Shown: positions 43,792 through 53,700 of the stretch, piece by piece
Numbering within the stretch: position 1 is the stretch's first letter
Layout of the letters: each line of letters begins with the position of its first letter
Assembly (NCBI GenBank): GCA_028284905.1
Contig: JANQQU010000072.1
Location: 186,001-250,000 of the forward strand
From: Calditrichia bacterium
GTDB taxonomy: Bacteria > Calditrichota > Calditrichia > RBG-13-44-9 > J075
DNA length: 64,000 nt
Direction: 5' to 3'
Made by a program: the position numbers and the translations under genes
Notes under the pieces: model-generated
Told to the model about the DNA's origin: nothing
The model's database searches: none
The model's input: only the letters and a program-made list of their open reading frames with translations

Positions 43792-44982
43792 ATGCTAACT
43801 GGTGATATTGGTTTAATAAAAGACATAAACGAGCGGTTAGTTTTAAATTTAATCCGCGAACATGAGTTGATATCCGGTGCGGAGCTGGCCAACATTACCG
43901 GCATGCGTCCGTCAACGATATCCAGCCTCCTGAAAGAGTTACAATCAAAGTCCCTGGTAATTAACCGGGGCAAAGGCGAATCGACAATTAAAGGGGGTAA
44001 GCGCCCATTTCTCTGGAGCCTGAATAAAGATGTTGGATACGTTGTCGGTCTGGACCTGGAAATTAACCAGGCGATCGGCGTGGTCCTCGACCTAGAGAGC
44101 AACGTCATTCAGCGAACTGTTTATCATGACCAGCAGATTAAAAAACCGGCAGATCTGGTAAAATTGACGCGCGAAGTGACCGAAGATTTAACCGTCAAAC
44201 GTAAAATCCCGCTAGAATCCATCCTCGGCATGGGCATCGGCATCTCCGGCATTGTGAATGCTGACAAGGGTATTATTATCACTACAGATGTTTTAAAGCA
44301 GGAAGATATCCCTTTACGGGAAATGTTGAAGGAATGCTTTGATTTTCCGGTTTTTGTCGAAAACAACGCGAATGCAGCTGCCATGGGCGCCAAGTGGGTT
44401 GAAAAATCCGGCAATGTTGACAACTTTATGACCGTCGTGGTAGAAGTCGGGAAACATGTGGGTGGATTGGGAATCGGCTTAATTCTCAATGGTGGCCTCT
44501 TTCATGGCGCCAAGTTTGCTTCCGGCGAATTAAATTTTATGTTACCGACCCTTAACTCGGAATTGCAATCTTTAAAAGGCCGTTTCAGCGAGGGGGAAAT
44601 TCTCTCGAAACAGCAAGACAATCTGGATGCGATCGATATCCACTTTATCATCGACGCTGCACGGGAAGGTGACACTATCGCGATTGAATATTTTCAACGA
44701 CTCGGCCAAACAATCGGACAAGGCATCGCTTCTTCAGTTGCACTGATCAACCCGGAAAAATTGATTATTGAAGGGGATATTGCTGTGCTGGATGAGATTA
44801 TAACCGAGCCAATTATACATGCAATCAAAAAAGAAGTCCATACATTCACCAGTTCATCCCTGGAAATTGAAACCGGCGCTTATGGCAGATATGCCGTTAG
44901 CATTGGTGCCGCCTCGATCATTCTAAATGATATTTTCAAAATCCCCCTGGTGACGTCGAACGCGATTAAAACATATTTCTAG
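43792..44982 (+). CDS. ROK-family transcriptional regulator
   Basis: This 396-residue regulator has an N-terminal winged helix (about 10-75: ELISGAELANITGMRPSTIS, then KELQSKSLVI) and a ROK sugar-sensing domain like NagC, Mlc and XylR. The ROK part shows YVVGLDLEINQAIGVVLDL, ENNANAAAMGAKWVE and VGGLGIGLILNGGLFHG. The zinc motif CxCGxxGC usual after that segment is absent (the sequence runs GELNFMLPTLNSELQ). The probable effector is a sugar or sugar phosphate released from the glycans attacked here. Two inverted repeats precede the gene. Palindromes of ROK-operator type at 31060, 40581 and 46210 are likely targets, by inference. It is followed at 30 bp by a CBM9-like protein gene. Confidence 0.88.
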   Translation: MLTGDIGLIKDINERLVLNLIREHELISGAELANITGMRPSTISSLLKELQSKSLVINRGKGESTIKGGKRPFLWSLNKDVGYVVGLDLEINQAIGVVLDLESNVIQRTVYHDQQIKKPADLVKLTREVTEDLTVKRKIPLESILGMGIGISGIVNADKGIIITTDVLKQEDIPLREMLKECFDFPVFVENNANAAAMGAKWVEKSGNVDNFMTVVVEVGKHVGGLGIGLILNGGLFHGAKFASGELNFMLPTLNSELQSLKGRFSEGEILSKQQDNLDAIDIHFIIDAAREGDTIAIEYFQRLGQTIGQGIASSVALINPEKLIIEGDIAVLDEIITEPIIHAIKKEVHTFTSSSLEIETGAYGRYAVSIGAASIILNDIFKIPLVTSNAIKTYF

Positions 44983-45011
44983 GACAACCATCAAATAGCC
45001 GGAGTGAGATA

Positions 45012-46151
45012 ATGCCGAATAATTTCCCTGGAATCCGATTCCTGATGCTGGTCGCAATCCTAATTTTTACAGGTACTTCCCAGCTTTTATCGGAAGATGA
45101 TGATAAATTGGACCCTTTACAGGAACCGATAATTCCATTCGCTCCGAAAAACTACATTTGTTATAAGGCCGATGCACCGCTGGTTATCGATGGAAAATTG
45201 ACAGAGAGTGCCTGGCAGGCAGCACCGCATAGCGACCCCTTTGCTGACATTGAAGGTCCTTCCAAACCACTCCCCCACTATCGTACGACGGTTCAGATGC
45301 TTTGGGACGAGCACTATTTCTATTTTGGCGCAACATTAGAGGAACCGCATGTCTGGGCTAAATTAACCCAGCGGGATACGGTTATTTTTTATGATAACGA
45401 CTTCGAAATTTTCATCGATCCGGATGGAGACACCCATCATTATTATGAACTGGAAATGAATGCTTTTGGGACCGAATGGGACCTCTTTCTCGATCAACCA
45501 TACCGGGATGATGGCGTTGCATTGCACGCCTGGGATATTGCCGGACTTAAAACCGCAGTTCATATTGACGGCACAATCAATGACCCCAGCGACAAAGACA
45601 AGGGATGGACAGTGGAAGTTGCCATTCCCTGGCATATTCTCAAAGAAGCATCACACAAAAAGGAAACCCCACCACAGCATGGAGATCAATGGCGAGCGAA
45701 CTTTTCCCGCGTTCAATGGCAAACTGAAACCAGCACGGGCACCTATCAAAAAACAATAAACCCGGAAACCGGAAAATCCTTCCCGGAATCCAATTGGGTT
45801 TGGTCGCCACAAGGGGTCATCAATATGCATTACCCGGAAATGTGGGGATTTGTCCAATTTTCGGAAAATGGCCCTGCAGATGGAAAAGACGTTTTCCAGC
45901 CAGCTTCGGAAGAAGCAATTAAATGGACGTTGCGGCAAATCTATTATCGTCAGCGAAATCATATCGTCGAACATGGTAACTACACCGACCAGATTGAGAA
46001 ACTAAACATTCCCCAGCCGGATAATCCTGACATCCAATGGCCACCGACCATTCAGGTTACAAGCAATCTTTATGAAGCGACTATTACCAGTAAAAATGGC
46101 CTTATAATGTGGACCATTACCCAGGATGGACGCATCAAAATGTCCCGCTGA
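45012..46151 (+). CDS. Exported CBM9-like carbohydrate-binding protein
   Basis: This 379-residue protein has a signal peptide (to about QLLSED). Residues about 50-260 match the carbohydrate-binding module 9-like family: APLVIDGKLTESAWQAAPHS, WDEHYFYFGATLEEPHVWA, NDFEIFIDPDGDTHHYYELE and GWTVEVAIPWHIL. The last 100 residues are a conserved extension seen in stand-alone relatives. No catalytic motif is visible. GGAG precedes the ATG by 7 bases. Probably a periplasmic or surface protein that holds sugars for the nearby GH20, GH18 and GH92 enzymes. Cotranscribed with the ROK gene. Confidence 0.8.
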   Translation: MPNNFPGIRFLMLVAILIFTGTSQLLSEDDDKLDPLQEPIIPFAPKNYICYKADAPLVIDGKLTESAWQAAPHSDPFADIEGPSKPLPHYRTTVQMLWDEHYFYFGATLEEPHVWAKLTQRDTVIFYDNDFEIFIDPDGDTHHYYELEMNAFGTEWDLFLDQPYRDDGVALHAWDIAGLKTAVHIDGTINDPSDKDKGWTVEVAIPWHILKEASHKKETPPQHGDQWRANFSRVQWQTETSTGTYQKTINPETGKSFPESNWVWSPQGVINMHYPEMWGFVQFSENGPADGKDVFQPASEEAIKWTLRQIYYRQRNHIVEHGNYTDQIEKLNIPQPDNPDIQWPPTIQVTSNLYEATITSKNGLIMWTITQDGRIKMSR

Positions 46152-46180
46152 TTTTCTTAACAAATTTCTAATTCCTTTGC

Positions 46181-46209
46181 TTGACTTTTTCGAAAAAAAA
46201 ACATACCTT
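46181..46209 (+). promoter_or_regulatory. Sigma-70-like promoter for the GH20 operon
   Basis: TTGACT (46181-46186), a 17-bp spacer and TACCTT (46204-46209). The -10 is poorer than in the other two promoters, so a shifted -10 is possible. The palindrome follows directly. Confidence 0.55.
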
Positions 46210-46236
46210 CTGTTTGTATTGAGCCAAAACAAACTA
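46210..46236 (+). promoter_or_regulatory. Operator-like palindrome, copy 3
   Basis: Left arm CTGTTTGTATTG (46210-46221), centre AGC, right arm CAAAACAAACTA (46225-46236). The right arm is the exact reverse complement of the left arm at 40581. Nine of 12 arm positions pair. It lies at the expected start site for the GH20 operon. Confidence 0.72.
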
Positions 46237-46319
46237 ACTAGGTTTTAGAAAAGCAACGCCCCTTTATCAATTCAGCGATACGACACAAACCAATGTAATT
46301 ATTGGGAATTACGCTCGAA

Positions 46320-48611
46320 ATGAATCGACACCATCTGTATCAATGCATTCTATTAAAACTAATATTTATGACGGCTAGCCTATTTGCGAATGGCGAACCT
46401 GTTGGCGAAAGGAGACTGGCAGTGATACCCAAACCTCATACAATCAATGAGTTGAGTGGTCACTTCAGAATTACAAAAGAAACCCAAATAAAAATTACGC
46501 CAGACAACCAGGACACTCGCAACATTGCCGAATTTCTGATGGAAAAAATCCATACAGTTAGCGGATTTCAAGTAGCAATTTCCGGCACACAGGCGTCCGA
46601 AACTTATACCAACATTATACATCTGATTATTGACAATCAACAGCCGGATCTTGCAGAAGAAGGCTATCAGCTAACCGTTAATTCGGCAGCAGTCGCCTTA
46701 AAGGCTTTCCAACCGCGAGGATTATTTTTTGCCGTGCAAACCCTTCGGCAACTCCTCCCCCCCGAATTTGAAAACCAGGAAATTGTCACGGGAATCAACT
46801 GGGACATTCCTGCCCTGGAAATCGAGGATCATCCCAGGTTTCCCTGGAGAGGTATGATGCTTGATTGCGGACGGCACTTTATGGAGAAGGAATTCATAAA
46901 GCGCTATATCGATTTACTCGCCTATCACAAGATGAATGTATTTCATTGGCATTTAACCGAAGACCAGGGCTGGCGAATCGAAATCAAAAAATATCCCCGC
47001 TTAACGGAGATCGGTGCCTGGCGAACTTATGAAGATGGCAGCGTTTATGGTGGTTTTTATACCCAGGAGGATATTCGTGAAGTTGTTGAGTATGCCCGCA
47101 AGCGCTATATCACTGTCGTCCCGGAAATTGAAATGCCCGGACATGCCGTTGCCGCACTGGCTTCTTACCCGGAATTATCTTGTACGGACGGCCCTTTTAA
47201 TGTGGAAACCCAATGGGGAGTTTTTAAAGATGTTTATTGTGCCGGCGATGAGCACACATTTGCATTCCTGGAAGATGTTCTGACCGAAGTCATGGACCTC
47301 TTCCCCGGTACCTATCTCCATATTGGTGGCGATGAATGCCCGAAAGACCGCTGGGCAGCTTGCGAGAAATGCCAGCAACGAATTAAATCCGAGGGCCTGA
47401 AAGACGAACACGAGCTACAAAGCTATTTTATTAAACGCATCGAAAGTTTTCTGGAATCAAAGAACCGCCGCTTGATCGGCTGGGATGAAATTCTCGAAGG
47501 CGGTCTTGCCGAAGGTGCCACCGTGCAATCCTGGCGGGGAATGGACGGGGCAATTGCTGCCGCGACATCCGGACACGATGCGATCGTCTCCCCGACCAGC
47601 CATGCCTACTTTGATTACGATGTCAGCGTTACGGATTTGCGGAAAGTATACACCTTCGAGCCGATTCCCCCGGGACTGACGCCAGCACAAGAGAAACATA
47701 TTCTTGGCGGACAGTTTAATATGTGGACCGAACGAGCCCCCCAGGAATTTATCGACAGTAAAGTTTTCCCACGGATGCTGGCCATGGCCGAAGTGCTCTG
47801 GTCCCCGAAAGCAGATCGCAGCTACGAAGAGTTTCATCCCCGCGTCCAGCAACATTATCCGCGCCTCGATGGGCTTGGGGTAAAATATGGCGTAGAATCC
47901 CGACCGGTGCTTGTCTATCCCACTTTTAATGCGGACAAAAAAAGATGCCTGGTGACTGTCGAGGCCGGAGAACCGGGACTTGCACTTCGATATTCTGTCG
48001 ATGGTAGCGACCCCGGCCTGCAATCTGCGACTTATACCGACCCGCTGGAGATAACATCTACCACAACATTCAAAGCGGCTGCTTTTAAAAACGAGCGGCA
48101 ATACGGGGATTTCGTTCAGCGTAAATTTTTTGTTCATCAGGCGGTAGGCGTATTGCCGGAATTGGCTCATCCTTATAACGCTAAATATGATGCTGGTGGA
48201 GAATTTGGTTTAACCGATGGCATTCGCGGTACCAATAACTTCCGGGACGGCCTTTGGCAGGGTTTTGAGCGGGATGACCTGGAAGCAATTATCGACCTGG
48301 GAGCAGTGAAACCCATTCAGCGAATTTCTTCCGGTTACTTACAAGACATAAACTCTTGGATATTTCTCCCGCTAACCGTAGAATATTCCGTATCTACGGA
48401 TGGTGAGCACTTCGAGATATTGTGGGCTGAAGGGCACAATATTTCCCTGAAAAACCAGGATGCTGTCACCAGGGAATTCACCTATGAGCCGGAAAAACTG
48501 GAAGGCCGCTACGTCAAAGTTCGCGCTGTCAATATTGCAACATGTCCGGATTGGCACCCCGGTGCAGGTGGCAAAGCCTGGGTGTTTACAGATGAAATTA
48601 TTGTTGAGTAG
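46320..48611 (+). CDS. GH20 beta-N-acetylhexosaminidase with C-terminal binding module
   Basis: This 763-residue exported enzyme removes terminal beta-linked GlcNAc or GalNAc. The start at ATG 46320 gives a signal peptide (to about SLFANG); an in-frame TTG lies at 46302. A GH20 N-domain (residues about 20-145) is followed by the barrel, with RFPWRGMMLDCGRHF, FHWHLTEDQGWRIEI, EIEMPGHA and the catalytic Asp-Glu pair D338-E339 in HIGGDECPKDRW. The C-terminal 230 residues are a chitobiase-C-like domain (RYSVDGSDPG) and an F5/8C-like domain ending PDWHPGAGGKAWVFTDEI. First gene of a long plus-strand operon with symporter, receptor triad and GH92. Controlled by the promoter and palindrome at 46181-46236. 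Confidence 0.92.
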   Translation: MNRHHLYQCILLKLIFMTASLFANGEPVGERRLAVIPKPHTINELSGHFRITKETQIKITPDNQDTRNIAEFLMEKIHTVSGFQVAISGTQASETYTNIIHLIIDNQQPDLAEEGYQLTVNSAAVALKAFQPRGLFFAVQTLRQLLPPEFENQEIVTGINWDIPALEIEDHPRFPWRGMMLDCGRHFMEKEFIKRYIDLLAYHKMNVFHWHLTEDQGWRIEIKKYPRLTEIGAWRTYEDGSVYGGFYTQEDIREVVEYARKRYITVVPEIEMPGHAVAALASYPELSCTDGPFNVETQWGVFKDVYCAGDEHTFAFLEDVLTEVMDLFPGTYLHIGGDECPKDRWAACEKCQQRIKSEGLKDEHELQSYFIKRIESFLESKNRRLIGWDEILEGGLAEGATVQSWRGMDGAIAAATSGHDAIVSPTSHAYFDYDVSVTDLRKVYTFEPIPPGLTPAQEKHILGGQFNMWTERAPQEFIDSKVFPRMLAMAEVLWSPKADRSYEEFHPRVQQHYPRLDGLGVKYGVESRPVLVYPTFNADKKRCLVTVEAGEPGLALRYSVDGSDPGLQSATYTDPLEITSTTTFKAAAFKNERQYGDFVQRKFFVHQAVGVLPELAHPYNAKYDAGGEFGLTDGIRGTNNFRDGLWQGFERDDLEAIIDLGAVKPIQRISSGYLQDINSWIFLPLTVEYSVSTDGEHFEILWAEGHNISLKNQDAVTREFTYEPEKLEGRYVKVRAVNIATCPDWHPGAGGKAWVFTDEIIVE

Positions 48612-48612
48612 A

Positions 48613-48708
48613 GTGAACTAAAGTTTGAAGTGCCTAAAGTTCGAAGTCAAAAACAACTTTAGATCACTTTAGACACTATAGATCACTTTAGGCACTTTAG
48701 AATAAAGG
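48613..48708. repeat. Short-unit repeat arranged as inverted pair (family CACTTTAG), copy 1
   Basis: The left half (48613-48648) has CTAAAGTTTGAAGTG-type units, and the right half (48655-48708) has CACTTTAGA/CACTTTAGG units of 9-10 bp repeated five times. Within them AGTGCCTAAAGT and ACTTTAGGCACT are perfect complements. It fills the gap between GH20 and the symporter gene. The same family recurs at 58364-58486. Confidence 0.85.
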
Positions 48709-48715
48709 GGTAATC

Positions 48716-50683
48716 TTGAATTTAACCTTACTCGATTGGGGTATCGTTGTTGGCGCCATTGCCGTGATGGCTGCCGGTGTTATTTTCAGTAAATCGTTTA
48801 TGCGTAGCGTGGTGGATTTTCTCTCCGCCGGTAGAACCGCCGGGCGTTATGTTATTAGTGTTGCTGAAGGGGTTGCCGCGCTAGGCGCCATTACCGTTAT
48901 CGCCAATTTTGAAATGAATTACATCGCCGGTTTTGTAATGACCTGGTGGGGCTTTAGCATGAACATCGTCGTGCTGCTCATTGCCGTCTCCGGCTTTGTC
49001 CTTTACCGCTTCCGCCAAACCCGCGCACTGACGATGGCGCAGTTTTTCGAAATGCGCTACAGCCGAAACTTTCGTATTTTTACCGGGTTTATCGCCTATC
49101 TCTCCGGTATCATTAATTTTGGTATTTTCCCAGCGGTTGGGGCCCGCTTTTTTATCCATTTCTGCGGCATTCCGGAAACAGTGAGTCTTCTCGGTCTGGA
49201 AGTTTCTTCATTCGCGCTCAGCATGATCGTCCTGCTAAGCATCTCAATGTATTTTGTTTTCTCCGGTGGGCAAATTGCGGTAATTATCGCCGACTTTATT
49301 CAGGGGACATTCATCAATATCGTCTTTGTCATTCTGATGATTTACTTCATGTTCATGTTTGATTTCAATCAGTTTTTCGAAGCACTGCAAACTGCGCCGG
49401 TAGATGCCTCCATGCTCAATCCCTTTAAAACCAGCGCCGCAGAAGATTTTAACATATGGTATCAGTTAATCGCGATCTTTGGCACTATTTACGTCGTGCT
49501 CTCCTGGCAAGGAACGCAGGCCTATAATAGCTCTGCAAAAAGTGCGCACGAAGCGAAGATGGGGAAAGTACTGACGACCTGGCGTGGTATTCCGCAGGTA
49601 CTCTTCTTTTTAATCGTTCCGATTTGTGCCTTTACAGCGATGAATCATGCTGATTTTCTTAACATTGCCAATAACGTCAATGCCTCTTTAGCCGGCATCG
49701 ATAATGAAACTATTCAGAACCAGCTCCGCACTCCCCTGGTACTGGTGGAGCTACTTCCGACGGGATTAATGGGCGCTTTTGCAGCGGTCATGCTGGCAGC
49801 TTTCATCAGCACTCATGATACTTATCTCCACTCCTGGGGCAGTATTTTTATTCAGGACATCGTATTACCATTACGGAAAAAACCGTTAAGCCCGGAAGAA
49901 CACATTAAATGGCTGCGCTGGTCGATTTTTGGGGTAGCAATCTTCATTTTCTTCTTTAGCCTTTTATTCCGCCAGAGCCAATATATCCTGCTCTTTTTTG
50001 CGATAACCGGTGCAATATTTGCCGGTGGATCAGGATCGGTAATTATCGGAGGTCTGTACTGGCGCCGCGGCACCACGGCTGGCGCCTGGGCTTCCTTGAT
50101 TACCGGCTCCACCATTGCAGTGGGTGGCATTATTATCCACCAAATTCAACCGGGATTTTTTATTAACGGACAGGTCTTCTGGTTCATTGCTATGATCAGC
50201 TCAATAGTCGTCTATATCGTCGTTTCCCTCTTGACACCACAAAAGAAGGATCTCAACTTCGACAAGCTGCTTCATTTGGGCAAATACCGTATTAAAGAGG
50301 AATACAAGGAAGTTGAACAAGCGCCCACTCGTGGTTTCAAAATTCTTGGTATGGGGAAAGAGTTTACCCGCAGCGACAAATTTATTTACATCCTCAGTTA
50401 TGCTTACACTTTTCTAATAACGGCAATTTTTATTGGCGGTACTATCTACAGTCTATTTTTTGAAATCGATGACTTAACCTGGATGAGCTTCTGGTATGAT
50501 TATGTCATTGCCTTATTGGTTATTTCTGCTATAGTCACCGTTTGGTTTACAATTGGCGGCGTGAAAGATCTGAAAGAAATGTTCGCCAAATTAAGAACTA
50601 TGGAAAGAGATCACACTGACAATGGGGAATACAGGGCAACCCCCGCAGAAAGTGCGGTTGAACAGGTTCAGGAAGGCAGCTAA
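48716..50683 (+). CDS. Sodium:solute symporter family protein
   Basis: This 655-residue inner-membrane protein has about 14 hydrophobic segments and belongs to the SSS family, which takes up sugars, amino acids and similar solutes with sodium. Family features are DFLSAGRTAGRYVIS near the start, TMAQFFEMRYSRNFRIFTGF and AAFISTHDTYLHSWGSIFIQD. The start is TTG at 48716, supported by AAAGGGG 5-6 bases upstream; no ATG fits as well. It is longer than SGLT-like sugar transporters but typical of those near glycan loci in FCB genomes. As it follows GH20, the product GlcNAc or another monosaccharide is the likely cargo (inference). Confidence 0.88.
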   Translation: MNLTLLDWGIVVGAIAVMAAGVIFSKSFMRSVVDFLSAGRTAGRYVISVAEGVAALGAITVIANFEMNYIAGFVMTWWGFSMNIVVLLIAVSGFVLYRFRQTRALTMAQFFEMRYSRNFRIFTGFIAYLSGIINFGIFPAVGARFFIHFCGIPETVSLLGLEVSSFALSMIVLLSISMYFVFSGGQIAVIIADFIQGTFINIVFVILMIYFMFMFDFNQFFEALQTAPVDASMLNPFKTSAAEDFNIWYQLIAIFGTIYVVLSWQGTQAYNSSAKSAHEAKMGKVLTTWRGIPQVLFFLIVPICAFTAMNHADFLNIANNVNASLAGIDNETIQNQLRTPLVLVELLPTGLMGAFAAVMLAAFISTHDTYLHSWGSIFIQDIVLPLRKKPLSPEEHIKWLRWSIFGVAIFIFFFSLLFRQSQYILLFFAITGAIFAGGSGSVIIGGLYWRRGTTAGAWASLITGSTIAVGGIIIHQIQPGFFINGQVFWFIAMISSIVVYIVVSLLTPQKKDLNFDKLLHLGKYRIKEEYKEVEQAPTRGFKILGMGKEFTRSDKFIYILSYAYTFLITAIFIGGTIYSLFFEIDDLTWMSFWYDYVIALLVISAIVTVWFTIGGVKDLKEMFAKLRTMERDHTDNGEYRATPAESAVEQVQEGS

Positions 50684-50767
50684 TATCTTCTTCTGATCCG
50701 CGATTAGTGTCTATATTTAAGTTTAATATTTCGGAATTGCATAAGTCTCTTAAAAAAGGAGTTTAGA

Positions 50768-53700
50768 ATGAAAACTCTCGGTACGATAATGGCTTTTTTA
50801 AGCCTGTTGGCGCTCCCTTTATGGGCGGGCACCACCGGAAAGATTGCCGGTCAGGTAATCGATAAATCAAGCGGTGAGCCATTGCCCGGCGCCAACGTTC
50901 TCATCGAAGGCACCTATATGGGCGCCTCCACCGATGGTGAAGGTTATTTTATCATCCTTAACATTCCTCCCGGCACATATACGGTTCAGGCAGAGATGAT
51001 CGGGTATGCTGCCAAAGCTGTAACCGATGCACGGGTGCGAATTGATCAGACAACGAACATCAACTTCAATCTCAGTGAAGAGTCTGTCGCCGGTGAAGAA
51101 GTCGTTGTTGTTGCCGAGCGGGAAGTCGTTAAAGACGACGTCTCTACCAGTGTTGCCAGCGTTAGTGGCGATGAAGCCCTGGAACTGCCAGTAACGAGTG
51201 TTAATCAGGTAGTTAATCTGCAGGCTGGTGTGGAAGATGGATTGGTCATCCGCGGCGGTGGTTCCGATGAAGCTCTATTCCTCGTCGATGGTGTGACATT
51301 TCGCGATCCCCGCAACAACCAACCGGTTACCGGCATCGCCCTTAGTGCTGTTCAGGAAATCTCCCTGGAGCGTGGAGGATTTAATGCAGAATATGGCCAG
51401 GTTCGTTCCGGTATTGTTAATGTGGTTACCAAAGAGGGATCGACCAATAAATACGAAGCGTCCTTTGGGGTAAAGTATTCCGAGCCGCGGCGCAAGCACT
51501 TCGGTGTTTCCCCTTTTGATCCCAATTCTATGTGGTTACGCCCCTACCTGGATCCGGCGGTTGCTTTTACCGGTACGGAAAGTGGCGCCTGGGACAAGCA
51601 TACGCAGCGGCAATATCCCTCCTTTGTCGGCTGGAATGAAATTTCCCGCCAGTTAATCTTTGATGATGACAATCCGGACAATGACCTCTCCCCTGCTGCT
51701 GCCCAGCGACTCTTTATGTGGCAGCATCGCAAGCAGGAAATTACCGACCAGCCCGATTATGAAATCGATGCCGGTTTCGGCGGTCCGGTACCGGGTATCG
51801 GAAAAGCGCTGGGGAATATGCGCTTCTTCACCTCGTATCGCGGTATTCGGGAAATGTTGATGATTCCGCTGACCCGCGACGATTTTCGTGAATACAATTG
51901 GAATCTGAAACTCACTTCGAATATTTCTCCCGAGATGAAGTTGAGCTTTTCGACGAATGTTGGTAAAAGCTACAATATTGCGGTGAATGGCACGGAGCAG
52001 CGAAGTTCTACCGACTACATCCGCTCTCCCTGGCAGATCGCCAACCAGGTCGCTCTTTTCCCATTTACCAGCAGCAGCCGGGTATTTTCAAACTCATATT
52101 ATAGTGAGGCTGTCGTAGACCATCAATCATTCGCGTTACAATTCACCCATGTGCTTAGCCCGAATACATTCTACGATGCCAAGCTGGAGCATTTCGCCCG
52201 GGATTATCAAACCGGTCCCACCGATCTGCGCAGCGACGCGCAAATCGAAATTGCGCCCGGCGTTTTCGCCGATGAAGCACCGGTTGGCTGGAGCCCATTG
52301 CCAACCACCGGGATTGGTGACGGTATTCTCTTTGGTGGTCATACCAGTACCGCCCGGGATTCCAGTAAAGTTAGCACAACGTCTTTCAAGATGGATTTAA
52401 CCAGCCAGATCAACCGGTTTAACCAGATTAAAACTGGTGTTGAGCTTGTTTACAGTGACCTCGGTTTTGATTTCGGCACGGTCAATCTAACCTTTCCGGA
52501 AAGTAATACCTACGTGAACTGGAGTAAATTTCCACTTCGTGGCGCCTTTTACATCCAGGACAAGCTGGAAACGAAAGGCTTCATTGCCAACCTCGGTCTA
52601 CGCCTGGATTACAGCAATGCCAATACATCCTGGATCAACGTCGATCCGTTTAACAGAAATTTCTATTCTGCCAATTTCAATCCGGCGGAAGCTTTTGATC
52701 AGAACGATAGCGAATCGAAATGGTCCCTCAGCCCCCGCCTCGGTATCTCCCACCCGATTACTGAGAATTCCAAACTTTTCTTCAACTATGGACACTTCAA
52801 CCAGTTGCCCACTTACGAGCAGCTATACCAGCTATCTCGCGGTGCGCAAAACCAGGTGAAGCTGATTGGTAATCCTAGCTTGGAATTAGCGAAGACCGTT
52901 TCCTACGAACTTGGATACGATCATTCACTGTTCAACAATTACCTGATCCAGCTGGCCGCTTTTTATCACGATATAACTAACCAGCAGGATTTTACGGAAT
53001 ACTTCAGTGCCAGTGGCGGTGCGGCATTCAGCTATACTGGTGTGAACAATAACAGCTATGAAGACATCCGTGCTTTCGAATTAACGCTGCGCAAAATAAC
53101 CGGTAGATGGTGGCGCGGATTTGGTACTTACACTTACCAGATAACCACATCCGGCCGTTTTGGAAAAGCAAAGATTTTCGAAGATCCTTCCGAGCAGCTG
53201 AATTATGATCTTGACACTGAGAATCAGTATCAGTTCCGCCCACGGGCCAGGCCTCGGGCAAACCTGACATTGCTCCTCAATACCCCGAAAGATTTCGGTC
53301 CGGAGCTTCTCGGTGGCAGACTTTTTGAAAAGTGGAATCTGGCATTTACAGCCCGTTGGCAATCCGGTGTCTACGACACCTGGCCGATCATCAATCCGCA
53401 AGAATTTGAGAACATTCAGCGGAAAGGCTTAACCTTTACCGCCCTTCGCTTATCGAAAAATTTCAGCGTTGGTAAAATTGCTGACATCTCCTTTTTCGCT
53501 GACGTAAACAACGTTTTTAACAGCAAAAATCTTTCTTTCGTCGGCTTTTATGATTTTAACGATTTACTGGATTACTACAACTCCTTGCATCTCCCGGAAA
53601 GTGATTATTACAACAATATCCCCGGGGATGATCGTCCCGGCGATTTTCGCGATGAAGACATTGCCTTCCAGCCGATCGAACAGTTCAGTACTCTGGAAAA

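Noticed and set aside
47457-48170. 237-residue frame antisense to the GH20 gene
   Set aside because: The GH20 reading frame with its catalytic motif is certain; this frame mirrors its codon pattern and has no signal or motif.
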